A stretch of DNA of 64,000 nt from Eremophila alpestris peregrina. Lineage: Eukaryota; Chordata; Aves; Passeriformes; Alaudidae. Under the pieces are notes generated by a model, which worked only from the letters and a program-made list of their open reading frames with translations, searched no databases and was not told the origin of the DNA. Below are positions 27,970 to 40,879 of this stretch, one piece after another (the stretch's first letter is position 1; the number at the start of each line of letters is the position of its first letter). The stretch lies in contig WMCF01000023.1 of assembly GCA_009792885.1 (NCBI GenBank), positions 9,422,248 through 9,486,247 on the forward strand, given 5' to 3'. The translations under genes and the position numbers were made by a program.

Positions 27970-30900
27970 TCACTCATAGCCTCAGCCTTTTTGATTTGTC
28001 AGTTATGATTTAGTTGGCTACTTAATAAAAAAAAATTAGATAAATAGTTCAATCAAAGGAGAAGTGGACAGCCTTTCATTTTCTTTCAAGAGGCCGTATT
28101 GCTTATTTCAAGGAAAGCTGGTAACATTCCAATGTTCTTCTGATAAGCATATTAAGCAGGACCAAAGACCATGGGAACAAAAAGAAAATGGCATTGTGGG
28201 TTATGCAAGTAAGCATTTCTGTTTTCATTCCTGTGCAAGATGAGGGGTGTTACAGGATGATACAGAGCAGAACTCATTGTTAATGCATTTTTGCGAGGAA
28301 GTTCTCAGAAGACAAGGGGTCTCTGGAAACTGGAGACTTTCAGACAAGGTCAAGGGTAACAAAATGCTTCTGGACACTATTCTTCAGGCTAGCAGTCTAG
28401 TCTGTATTTTTCTCATACACTGGCTGGAAACATTAAAAATAACAGTTTGATTATCTCAGTTGAAATTTACTGCAACGTGAAAAGAACACTGTCAACTTTA
28501 TTAAAAGAACTTGCAGGTACTTGCAGCTCTCTGCCCTTTATCCTGTGTGGCACTTTTTGCTGATTTATGGTAATTTTTCTAGTGAAAAAAAGAGTTCTAA
28601 CATTGTTACTTTTTGGGAGCTCTACCAGAAGATGTGAAATGGAGAGCACATTTTGTGCAGTGCTACACAGAGAGTATCTGGTGAGAAATTAATTTAAACC
28701 AAACAGCTGTCCAATATACAAAGTAAACAAAATACATACACTGCGGTTTCCCACGAAAACCTTTCATTTATATTTACAAAAATGCTGCTTAGGACAACAG
28801 ATAAAACTATCTATTATATATCTATGTACAAACTGTTCTAAGTTGATCCAATTCCTTTAATTAAGGCACTTATGAGCTAGGCCACTTTCATCATAACAAA
28901 TCTTCCGTCCTTTTCTTAGTCAGAATCTTTTGAAAGATAGGAGAGCCTAAGAAAAATGGAAGCTATTAGGATTAACATATTCATATTTAAAAAATGGGTC
29001 TTTTTGCATAAGCAATAAATCTGCTAGAATACATCACATGTTATTTCCTGCAAATGGTCCTATGAAGTAGACTTTTTGTTCCTCCTTTAAATGACTGAAT
29101 TGAGCTACATCTGGGAAGTCCTGATCACTGTTCCCTTATCAGTGAGCTGACTTTTTAATTTAAAGGCAAACCTCCTGTCTTTTAGATATAAAGAACAATA
29201 TCTACAACAAAATTAGTGTTCTCTTTCGAATTATAGAATGATGTATTTGTGGTGTAAAAGATATAGGATTAACTACAAATTAAATTAGAAACTGATCCTT
29301 TGTTGTACATTTTTGACTATTTTGTTGTGTTCTCAGTAAATGGATGTTGTGGTTCAAACTTTTAAAGTAAAAACTTCTTGTATATTAAACTTGGAAATTA
29401 AACCAACCCCTCCCTCTGTAATATGTGGTAATTGCCCCTCCTTGTACACAAGCATTTTTGTTTTGCCAGTGCTCCTGATTGGATAATTTTGTCCACAGCT
29501 GTCTTTCTAAGTTGCTGCCAGTTACTTTTAATTGAAAGAAAACTTTCTATAGCAATTATGCTGTCTTGCAAAGTATTTTTTCCCACGTAAAGCTGAAGCC
29601 AGTAGCCTGAGAGTTGGTGGTTCTGACAGTTTAGAGATCTTTATTCCACTTTTTATTGAGCCTCTGAGGAAAAGAGAAGCAAACAAGAAAACGGAGTACA
29701 CAACTGAGGTTAACCTCATCTGAACCTTTAGCTGCTAATACTCATGGATCATTCTTATATGACTATTTCATAGAGAATTAAGTAGATTTATATCAATCTC
29801 TAATATAATAGTTTTGTAAGTCTAACACAATCATGTTCATCAAAGGTTTATAAACGCTTTATTTTCACTGCCTTGAAGATCCATTGCATATTCAAACTGT
29901 CTTCCAACAGCATGACACTTCCATTTTTTCAGGACAGAATGCACTTTTTTATTAAATTGCCATTAACCTTCCAACATGATTTAAATCATAATCAGGGTAA
30001 TTTATCTGTGTTTTGATTGGGCTGAGACACTGCTCCTGGGAATGATCTTGATAACAATGTCACAAAGGCTCCTACTTGAATCACTAGAATGCAGTACAAT
30101 TCTATCCTTATTCACCACACAGCCCTCCTCTGCTTTTCACCTTCTGGAGTAAACTCAAGGGGGTATCCTGTCAGAACACTTGGGTCTGAGAGGGTCCTCT
30201 TTCATCTGTTGCTCACATAAATTGCTGCATATCTGGAAAAAGCTTCTTCCTCAAGAGCTGGTAACAAATGAGTAAATGGAATAAAAGAGATGGTGCCTGT
30301 AATATTTAAGAGTGCAAACAGTGCCTCTTTACCTCTTCTGTCAGAAACTTGTAGTGCTGGTTGAGTCTTTACCTCCCCCTGTTCTAGTGGACTCTACAAA
30401 AGAATTTCTAATGTCCTTTATGTGGTTCATCTCATGCCATTCCTTTTTGGTGTCTGGGGCTGGCTAAAGGGACCCTTTCCCTTTTCTTTTGAAAGATCTG
30501 CAGGAGATGGAAAAACCTGGGCATTGTATCTTCTATGGAGAGACTATGGGGCAATACTTGCTTGTTAAAGTAGGTGTCATGTTTTGATCGGGGTGTGGCA
30601 GGGCTTGCTCTCAGGATTGTGCTTCCTGAGGTTTTGTCTGCTATTACCATCCTATTTCTTCAGGCTGACATTGTATGAAATGTGGGAGGGTGATGTCTGT
30701 GTCAGTCTCATAACCAGAAGTCTATTAGGGTTTGAGGATACTACAGTGAAGACTTGCTTCCCATTCTCTGTCTCTTGCAGGAAGTCAGAGTGCATAATTT
30801 ATGAGCTAAAAAAAAAATCTGGGTAAAAAAGAAGGAAGGAGAGGGTTGTTTTTTCAGGTTCTATGAAATGTTCACAGCACAGCTCCATGAGTTGTCAACA

Positions 30901-31152
30901 CAATGAGACTGACAGCAAACTTTGCCAAGAGGCAGGAAAAAAGCCTCAAGGTTTTAAACCAGCATTGCTACTTAGCCCCCTGTCATCGAACCATGATGTA
31001 AATTTTATTGTGTTCTTCAGAGAGAAGGCCACCCTACCGTTAACCTCTCTATAGACTGAACTTTGCATGGATCCTTCTTCCACTGAAATACCTATGAAAT
31101 CCAGTTCTGAATATTTCTTGTATCTGTGTCTTGTTCACAAAGACAGCAACTC

Positions 31153-31169
31153 TTTTTTTTTTTTTTTTT
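31153..31169. repeat. Homopolymer T17
   Basis: Seventeen T preceded by AACTC. No retrocopy recognised next to it. Confidence 0.85.
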
Positions 31170-34100
31170 CAAAATGCCAGCCTTCATTTTCACTCTAGAA
31201 AGCTGCTGGTGTATGAATCTCACTCATTCAGAAATGGTGTGGTTATGGGCACTGTCTCAAGAAGTTTCCCCTGCTAAAAAATTCAGGAAGTCAAGCAGTA
31301 AAAGTTAACACAGCATATGAATTTTGGTTAGCAGCAATACACCCCTAACTTTTCTTCCTTTAAACTGCCAACAGTTTAAAAAAAGACATTTGCATGTAAT
31401 CATTAGCATTTTTGTTTTCAATTACCACTGAAAAGAATTCAGGCAAGAAATTATGGGTAAATCTGACCAAAGGATGAAAATCTAATTTTGTGGCAACATC
31501 TGAAATTTCAGCCCATATGTTCTTTGATGGAGTGAAAATAAAACTCCCTAACACTTTTTGAAAAAAAATTAATTGAGTTAAAATATAAAGGTGCTTGAGT
31601 AGGTTGGGATGTCTGAAGACCCTTGTCCTTCCTTTCCACATGAAACTTTCTTGTCAAACCAGCAGCATCCCTGCATTCTAGATTTGATTTGATACATCAG
31701 CCTTTTCAAAATCTACTCTTTCTCCGAAGTTGGAAGTGTTTTTATTACTTTTAATACTAAGACACCATGAGTAATTCTTCTAATTCAGGCTATAATTTAT
31801 TGTAATTTTCATTGCAGTTAAATTGCATAAAGTTTTGGTTTTGTTCCCACAACAGTTTTCACATCACATTCTAGTCTGAGGACATCATGTGTGTTTAGCA
31901 CACATACATACATAGCAACATGCATTTATTCCACACAAAGTGTCTCTGGTTCCAAGACCTGATATAGGACAGAACATCTGCAATAGCATAGTTTTTGCTA
32001 TTTCTGCATGTCACGTTTATTCCAAGTAGACAAATACAGATTGAAGGACTCCCTGAATTAGGGTGGGGTTTTTTCTCTATTTTCCTTGTAAATAAGGAAT
32101 GATAATGCTCTTCATGAATTGAGGAACAGACATTACTTCATGAAAATTTGTTGGTTTTAACATGGTGGCTAGTAATATTTCACTCATGAATAGAGTTAGT
32201 CTGCATGAACAGCCACAAATCAAGAGGAAAATGAAAGAAAAAGGATCTAATAGTTCAAATGTGACTACTGTTTTTTGGTACCCAGGACAATGAATGTTAA
32301 AGATACAGGATTGTCATAAAAGACTTTCCCAGAGATTTCTGAAAAGTGTTCTTCTTTAAATCTAGCTAAAGAAAGCAGAGGAATTTTAGCAAATCTAAGT
32401 TGTGCTGTGTATATATATTGCTCCAACTTCTGTCATACAGAATGATTTTCAGATATTGACCGGAGACAGCTTTCAGTACATGCACCAACAATGGAGAAGT
32501 GGAGCTGATGGAGTGTTCTGAAGCTCTCCCGTCTCTTGATATTAAAAATACTAAGGTTGATCTTTCATTAAGAGAAATTATTTTGGACATGCAGAATAAT
32601 GTGTGTAAACTTAAGTTATAGTTGCATTTTCTTATTAAGATCTATTAGGCCTACTCTTGTCTGGAATTCAGGACAATTGCATCCATCCTGATATGCCTGT
32701 TTCCTGTGATTGTTCTTCTTGAAAATTAAAATTATTTGCCAAGTAAAATTATATGCTTCTTCCAGGAATACCTGGAAGAATACCTCTGCTACCAAATAGC
32801 TACTGATGTCCACCCCTGATGACAGTTTGGAGACTGTGAAGAGCTTCTGGCTCACAGAACCTATAAATAGCTTTTGTTATACTGACTCAGTGGAAGATGA
32901 CATACAGTTTTAAAGTTCCATGTCCTTTTCACTAGCAGTTGATTACATCTGATGAGTTACAGCATTGTTTCCCCCCTGTGCCAACTTTCAGTCAACAGCT
33001 TCTATGAGTTGTTAAACATTCCCATGTACAGAAACAATAGGAAGTGATTAAGGTGGGGCCAGTCTGGTCATGGTCATTACAAAGAACCTGCCTTATCTTT
33101 AAAAAGTAAGAAAAATAAATACCATGGTAGGCTAGGTAGAAAATTCACTTCAACAACCTCACCTAACAGTAGCCATTATCCTAAAAAGAGATCCATCTTG
33201 AAGGCTGACAAAAAATAAGATGAACAAGTTTGGTATTGGTAAAAGATATTTTCTGTCTCTTTTTCCCATTGGTATGGTATAATTAATTCTATCTGTAAAT
33301 ATTGTTATTTCATATATGTGTGTTTTGTTGAAAAAATATTGAAGTGGGGGTATGATATTTAAGGGATTTGAATTTGTGTCTGAAGGAGTCTTTGCCCAGG
33401 AAGTATAGATTTGCTTTTGCAATCAGTACAACCAATAAAAATTCCCGCTCCATTGTGAGATAATTTCAGCGACATCTTGTTCAGGCAAATGAGTTCCGCT
33501 CTGTTTATTATCACCTAAATAAGCATTTTTATGTCTTGATAAGGATTTCCCTGTAGTTTAGGCACAGGTCAGGGGTTAAGGAAATTTAGCTTCAGATTTC
33601 CTGTCTCAGAACATCATGTTGTTTGGTGATGATCCCTTCCTACACTTTTGAGATTTTAGGATCAGTGGTGCTTTATTTCACTGAATGCCATTGTGGGGAA
33701 GGCTGGGCTAAGACCCCATATACAGAAGAAATATAGGCAGGAAGAAGGGAAGAGTAATGTAATATTTTTGTCCCTTTGTCACTCAGAGAGGTAAAAGGTG
33801 ATACTTTCAGAGGGGAAAAGAATTGTTCTTAGGTGTCCCGGAATTATGATGTTGCTGTGGTTATTTTTTAAATAATTTCTGAGATTTGAGGTTACCTAGT
33901 CTTCCAATCAATAAGCAAAGAATGAGAGATGGAAAGGAGGTGCTTTCACAGTTCAAGTTCCTCTTGCGTCATAGTCTCTGGCTTAGGGAAAGCAAAAGGC
34001 CATATTTTGCATTTAAAAATGAAATGTGTAATGGAAAAACAGAGTATCATGGTGAGTAGTGTGTCACAGGGAGGTGAGCAATGTGACGTAATTTCCATCC

Positions 34101-35941
34101 TATTCCACACTTGAGAAGTGTCTGTGCAGCCCTGTGTGCTCAGCAGCATGAGGCTGGGCTGGGCTGGTCATGGTCAGAACGCAATCGCTGTGTTTTGGAA
34201 CAGTCCGTCCCTTTTCTCATCCAGTAAAAATTCATGCAGTGATCTTGTTGCTGCACACTCTCCTTCCTCAGCGTGTTCAGCTCCCTTTGCAGCCACCATA
34301 ATCTATAGAGGAATTGTCCCCCAGCCGTAATTTTACTGCTCTTAATGATGTGTTCTTCGGTAAAGATGAACAGCTATTAAAAAAATCTTGGCTCAGGATG
34401 ATTAGATTAGATTTCCTCTCTCCTGACTCTTTTGTTTGAATTCTTAGAATTATTTGCTTTAATTCCACATCTGGGGAAAATTCTATGGTTTATTTATAAA
34501 AATGTCAGATGAAACAATCAGTGTGATTCTTTCTGGCTTTTGGAGTCTAATGATATCTAGTGACTGACTGGCATTTACTTCAAGTAGTTCCTTGTTTAGG
34601 TTGCTGCTAACATAAAATACAATAACCAGGATAATTCCACTTCAGGAAATATATCCTACATGCCCATCTTAAGATTGCTTGGCAGATAGTAGATGGTAGA
34701 AGAGAAAATTAAGGAAAATTTGCTTTTCCAACCACCAAGAAACTTACTGTAAAAATTCAGTGTTTCTCCTGGACTAGAAAAATGCTTATCTGTTTTCATA
34801 GCAAATTTAAGTCCAGATACAGTTGGTGGCTTGTGTTCTTCCTTAGTATCCATTTCCACTTAGTCTAGTGCTTGCATAGGATCTCAAATCCAACAGAATG
34901 TGTCTTTAAAGGTTAACTGTACTGATTAGGTGGGACTGAATTTATGCTTAAAATTAAGCACATGCTTAATTATCTGTGACCTAAAATTTTGCATGAGATT
35001 TTTGTCTGATCTGTTTTTCAAAGTCTAAACTCCAAAGCTTTGATTTTGAGCGGTTTTGAATGAGAGTTTAACATCAGGCAATTCTTCCATCTGCTATTAT
35101 GTTTCTAAGAACTCAGACATGGAATAAATCACATGAAAAAGTCACTTGCTATTATTAGCGTTTTTAATGGAAATTATATGGAAAGTGTCTGCTCAGCCAC
35201 CAACTCCGTGTTTCTACCAGTACCTACTTGCCTTTGGTTTGCATACATATTCTTTCTCATAGAATGCAAGTTGAATAACAGGTACTTTTACTTTTTTTTT
35301 AAGAGCAGTCTAACACATCTAATTTCTGCAATTTCTACCTATGGTTTTCCTCTTAAAGGTAATTTGTTTCCTTTCAAGTAATTACAAATTGTACATTTCC
35401 AGTCACATTATGCCAACATCAAGACTGATAACTAACTAGTTTGATTCCACTCTTATCAACATTTTATGAAAATTGGAAGTGAAAACATCACACTGGGACC
35501 TTTAGAGTTGCTTTAAGTTGTTTTGAATAAATAGCAGGGTCTCTTATAGCTCTAATGATTAGAACAGCTAAAAAGATTCCACTACAAGTTGTAATGCATC
35601 TCTCTTTATAAGAACCCTGGAAACCTGTTCATCCTGCTTATTTTAGTTCTACTGTGTAGTGGCATTCTTAGAGATGCATAAATGCTATATTAGGTTCTTG
35701 CATAGTTTAAGCTTTACTGAGTTGGAATTACATTTCTCTAGCTAGTCTTTTAAAGCAATCCCATTTGGGCAGAAATACTCCAGTTGCTTTTGGCAAATAT
35801 TGTCTATTCATAGTTGTCATTTAGTAAAATAATTTTTATTGTCTTTTTTTCTTCATATGAATTGGATACTTAGAATTAAGATGACCACATTTTACAGCTT
35901 GGTCTTGTTGTTGTATTGGGAGTTTTGTGGTTGCTTTGTTC

Positions 35942-35959
35942 TTTTTTTTTTTTTTTTTT
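35942..35959. repeat. Homopolymer T18
   Basis: Eighteen T followed by AAGAACAG. No element recognised next to it. A shorter A run lies about 210 bp downstream, near 36173. Confidence 0.85.
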
Positions 35960-37766
35960 AAGAACAGAAGATCCATGGCATCTCTTCATCAGACACCCAT
36001 AGATTAGTTTGACCTAACTTTTATATTGCATGAAGTTTCCTAGGTCCATCTGTTCAAAAGCAACTTCTAAGATCATTCCTGAGGCAGCCAAAATTTCAAA
36101 TTAAGATTTTTTGTTTGAGAGAAGGAGAAGGTGGAGGAAGCAGTGGTAAATGTCTAAATTATATTTTGAAATTAAAAAAAAAAAAGCAAAACCAAGACCC
36201 TGAAAGCAATTTGTGTCTTTCACTCAGATTTGTTCTAGCTGTCCTTTAGAACATCTCTCTTCTGGTGTCTTAAAAGCACATTCCAAAATGCTAGCGTTGA
36301 ATATTTGTCTCACAATATTCATCTGCCCTTTTGCAAGATATTAGGTCAGTAAATTCCCCAAAAAAAGCCTGATATACCATAGCAGTTCTGTGATTTCCAG
36401 AGATCTAAACTGCTCAGTTCCCTGTTATAAGTGTATTAAGCTTTTCTTGTCCATCTCTTCTAAGGCCGCCTTAAAGCACTTTGTAAACTGCAAAGAAATA
36501 AGTGCAACTGCTGTCTTCAGCAAGATTAGGATTTCTTTTTTTTTTTCTCTTGAACCATAAACCCACAAATCCAGCACCCATTTGCAAGATCTTCTAGGAA
36601 CTTCAGTGGACCTCAGGAAAATTGTGCAGTAATTCAAGAAAATTGACTGTTTGGAACAGGTAAAAAAAGTTGCGTTTGATTCTCATCTTTGTTTCTGAAA
36701 ACAGTGCCAGGCTTTCCTGCATTGTCTGACTTTTTTTGCTTGGGTAGTCACTAAATAGTATTTTTAATATTTCTTTGGTGGCATGCTGGCTTTGTATGAA
36801 TGTGTACAAATAAGGCATGTGAAAGATGCAAACATAGAAAGAAGATAATTAGAATTAACAGATGAAGAGTGAGGCTCAGAGAGATGCACAGATGTAGTAT
36901 CTTCACCCATAAATTACCAATGGGAATGATTAAACAAGAAAATATAGTATATACCTATTTTTCAGTTCTCTGATAAGCAATATGGTGGGAATAATTCTTT
37001 GGCTCTCGAGTTACATTCCATGTTAGTGGGTTAGTAATGGGTCACACATGACTGATTTAACAGAATAAAGGCTAAGATTAGATTACTCTTTTTAATAAAG
37101 TGAGCATACTTCAGATGAGAATGTTTTGTCTATTCATCAAAATTATGCATGTGGTGCCAGGCATCCTCTTCTTTTAAATGTACCTCATTGAAAATACAGC
37201 AAGTTAAACACAAACCATCTTAAGCATGTGCAAGCATATTGTAGCTACTGTGGTTTTTTTTATATGTCATGAGGGAAGCAGCAGTCCTGCATATGAAGCT
37301 GGCTTCTAAATACCAGTTTCAAATAACAAACTAGTGCCTGCAATATTTTCCTATGCATATATCAAAAAATGGAATGCACTATATATACATATACACACAA
37401 ATAGTCAATAGAGAGGAAGAAAAGAATTTTTTCCAAGCATAATAGATGAGGTTGAGGCATAAATTTGGTCGTCATAAGATCTGATTTCTGATTTTCTGTG
37501 TGAATTTTTGTCCACTCATGTTTTCTTAATCCATCAAGTTACTTCTGGCCAGCTGCTAACTGTACCTAAAGATTCTCATGCACTTGTCAATTGCATTCCA
37601 TTATCCATACAAAAGGCAAAGAATTCCTCAGGAATTCTAACTGCTATGATAACATGTGAATTTTGAGCTTCCCAGATGTTGGGGAAAGCATAAAATTGAG
37701 AGTGGCAGTTTGTCTGTGAGGACATGTATGTATTTTGCCACTTAACACCCAATTCCTGTTTGCACT

Positions 37767-37958
37767 CAGAATTACAGAGGAGTTGAGGCTGGAAGAGACA
37801 TCTGAAGGTCATCTTGCCCAACCCCCTGCTCCAGCCTTATCCAGACAGCTTCTGCGTATCCCCAAGGATGGAGACTCCACAGCCTCCCTGGCAGCCTGTG
37901 CTAATGTTTATTCACCTTCACACAGAGAGCCTAAACCGATTTCCTAGTGCCCATTTGC
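37767..37958 (-). mobile_element. CR1 LINE fragment, 3' end only
   Basis: A short CR1 3' piece on the minus strand. The plus strand shows the usual reversed 3' block: GAGTTGAGGCTGGAAGAGAC, a stretch reading AAGGTCATCTTGCCCAACCC, then CCAAGGATGGAGACTCCACA. These match the general pattern of avian CR1 3' ends. It differs in detail from the copies at 1781 and 51161, so it probably belongs to another CR1 subfamily. Beyond 37890 similarity fades, with an apparent internal rearrangement before TTTCCTAGTGCCCATTTGC. No useful coding remains. Confidence 0.88.
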
Positions 37959-40141
37959 ACAGAGAAATCTAGAATCTATGGATAAGGAAGTTTTGAGCAT
38001 ACTTCCAGTGGGAAACCATGTTTAGTTCTTGTATTGCTCTCTTGAGACAGGAAACCCTCAGTAATTCACTTTCTGTGACATGTTGTATATAATGTGCTGT
38101 TTGCTGCTTCCCATGAGGTCCAGAGAGAAGAAAAAGTAACCCTCACTCCTTGACTTTGATCAAGAGCAATGGTTTGGAGCCTCTGCCTACACATTTAAAG
38201 GTCACAGTGGGCCATGCAGGTAGCACCTTGCAGGGTACAGATATGAGGAGATGATGAGGCCCAGCAGCAGCCAGAATTACTCTGGAAGGAGGGAAAGTTG
38301 ACAGCAACATTCAAGATAGGTTGGAACGACCAGTGAAAGAGCAATGACCTGCTCTGTGTGACATATTGCTGGGTAATGCTGCCAGATGAGTTAATAAAGC
38401 CATTGCCTAATTAAACCACATCCTTTGCATCATGTCTTCCTGCACAGTCAAGCTGTGCACTTTCTGGCTTGTATGGTATCATCAATAACACAGATCCGAC
38501 ATCTAGATCATGATGGTGCAGGAGTTAGAATGCAGCTCACTTCCTCTTAGCTGTATTTGGCTGTGCAGAACTAACAGAAGTAAAAAATGGTAACAATTTA
38601 TTTTTATCACTTAAGTAAGTACGTTTGGACTGACTACATATGGAGAACAGATCTACTGAATAAGACTTTTGCCTAGTAACTTTTTCTGATTGTAGCCACA
38701 TTTAACAATTGTGGTTGAAATGCTGGCTTTACATTTAAAAAAATGTTGACAGAGTATCTTTCACAAATAGGAACATGCTCACATGATTTTAAACATATGC
38801 TATAGTCCTTTCCCACATCTGCAGCTGTTTCTTTAATTGATATTGTATTTTAATTATTTTAGCTTATAAATACACACTAGGACTGATAAACACATTTTCT
38901 ATCAGATGTTTTTTGGAAAGAATATTGTCACCAGAGTTTCTTTCTTCGTTTGTTTCCTGCGGCATTTTTTTCAAGATTTCAAAACTTTTTGACAGAGTTG
39001 TTTCTGTTAACTTCTGTTGAATAAAGATAGGGAAAGGTGCAGACTGCTCAAATCTTAAAGAGTGAAGACAAACCTCAGATTATAAAAGAAAGCTCATAAT
39101 AGGAGAGTGTGTTCTACTGTGCAGTGCATTCATTTTTGCTCAGAAAGAGGGAAATGCTGGTATTATGAAGCAGTTAAGTCACAAGTTGTTTTCAGTGAAT
39201 TACAGAAGGAGCGCAGCAGCAATGACACATGCCACAGTATTCTAGCAGTTTTTTATCTCAAGACATATCTGAAACAGTCTGGAATTAGAAAAAGCAGTCA
39301 CTAAATCCACTAAAGTAACCCCTGCCAGAATTTACAGGTGAGTGTCTCTATCTGAAGACTTCTATTTCACAAAGGTTTGCATAGTACTCAGTTCCTTTCC
39401 TTTCTCAGTTAAATTCATGGTAGATGGATGAGAGCTGAGTTTTTCAAACAGAGGGAAAGGATTAGCAATTATACCAAATATGGGTCAGAATTGTAAGTGA
39501 TGTTCCACCCAGTCTGGTGCTGATATTCCCAAAGGATTCTTTCAGTGTTGGCCTTATCAGTCAACTCTTCACTTTTATTTACTTTAGCAGTTGCTTTAAA
39601 AATTCATTCCAACATCTGACTAAAATCAAGAGAGAGAAGTAAATGTATCTGCTCTATCTCATTAGTTAACAGAGACATACAAAGGTTTGATTTCGGTTTA
39701 TGTCAGACAATATTCTATAATTAAGCACATACCATCATCAATTCTCCACCAGAGTGACCTGGGAGGTTGAAATAGGTTTGGTGTTTAATGAAACATAATT
39801 CAGATAAGATGAACATTTTGGACCTAATTTTTTTCAGGTGTCTCCACTGGAATCAGTGGATTCTCACAGCAACAGCAAATGTCCCTATTTATGCAGAAAT
39901 CTTTTATATTTTAATTTTAAACACTGCCTTGTCTTTCTCCTCAGTTGTTTTAATATTAATACTGAAAGCCATGGAATTTTTTGTTTTAACTTGTTTAATG
40001 ACTGATTAGTGTTGGCATCTTAAAGGAAACAAAATACCCTGACTTTGACCAAAGTCACAAATATGTGTTGGGAATAGCAGGGCACTTGTATTCCCACACT
40101 GGATGAGAAAGGCTGGCATATCATGATGGAAACACACGAAT

Positions 40142-40217
40142 AAAGAAACAACCTATGTTATAAATTATATCTCATGGATTAAGAAACAACTAATGGTATA
40201 AATTATAACTATGGAAT
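40142..40217. repeat. Diverged tandem duplication, about 38-39 bp period
   Basis: AAAGAAACAACCTATG followed by TTATAAATTATA recurs as AAGAAACAACTAATGG followed by TATAAATTATAA, after about 39 bp. The copies differ at several positions, so the duplication is not recent. Confidence 0.8.
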
Positions 40218-40850
40218 CTAAATGGGGAATGTCAAATAAATGTACTTTTTAAGGCCCTGAGTCAGGCTCACAGCCAATCACAGTTCCCTTGGGAATCACA
40301 GACTTCATCTCTGCTGAAAATAGGTGACTCCAGGCATTCTTTTAGTGAATTGATCCAATCTTGCTCCTTCCTTTTAAAGTGAAAGGAGTGATGTTGATGT
40401 TCCCTCCTTTTTACAGTAGTGCATAATGTTTGGAATACTCACTCAGAAAGTGAGTAACAGTTCTCTTTTCCAACAGAAGCCCTTTGACACTTCATCTCCT
40501 ACTTCTTATGCCAGGGCAGTTTGTGTATGGCAGCATGTTGCTTTCCTTTAGGACAAGAATCACTTTGGAGGAATGAACTCCTAGTTCAGTGGGAAAGAGA
40601 GGCAGGGCAGAAAGAATCAAGGTACCATAGTTCAGGGATTAAGGCAATTGCTGAGAGAAAGGTGCCTGCAATTCCAGCCCTCTGTCTCTACATGACTTCT
40701 GTAATTCAAATCAAATGGTTATCCTGTCAAAAACCCCCAAAACTAAACAAAAACAAAACCCATAACATAAACACACAGCAGAATTGCTATGAATTGGGAA
40801 ACTAACCCAACCATCTCTTTATCTATAGGAGTAATTTAAACTCTGAATAA

Positions 40851-40879
40851 TAAGTATCAGTCTCTTAGCCTGATACTTA
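40851..40879. repeat. Perfect inverted repeat, 10-bp arms, 9-nt loop
   Basis: TAAGTATCAG (40851-40860) and CTGATACTTA (40870-40879) are exact reverse complements around TCTCTTAGC. There is no adjoining element and no T tract to suggest a terminator. Confidence 0.85.

Larger units (their letters stand above)
26140..37766. other. AT-rich noncoding sequence, unassigned
   Basis: About 11.6 kb with no recognised gene, RNA or transposon. Open frames stay below 95 codons and none shows a domain. A GC-richer patch runs from about 26160 to 26400. Splice-acceptor-like pyrimidine tracts ending in CAG occur, for example near 30765-30780, but without partners to make an exon. Tandem duplications at 27928 and T runs at 31153 and 35942 are listed separately. 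An AT/AC-rich stretch lies near 37380-37400. Confidence 0.6.

Noticed and set aside
30765..30830. Possible exon after a pyrimidine tract ending in CTTGCAG
   Set aside because: An isolated acceptor-like signal; the following frame is short, ends in an A run and has no donor or protein resemblance.
38078..38450. Possible solo LTR: TATATAA near 38090, AATAAA at 38393, TG and CA dinucleotides at plausible ends
   Set aside because: The TATA to AATAAA distance is long, no matching inverted ends or target-site duplication could be shown, and no second copy lies in the window. A search against avian LTR consensus sequences would decide.
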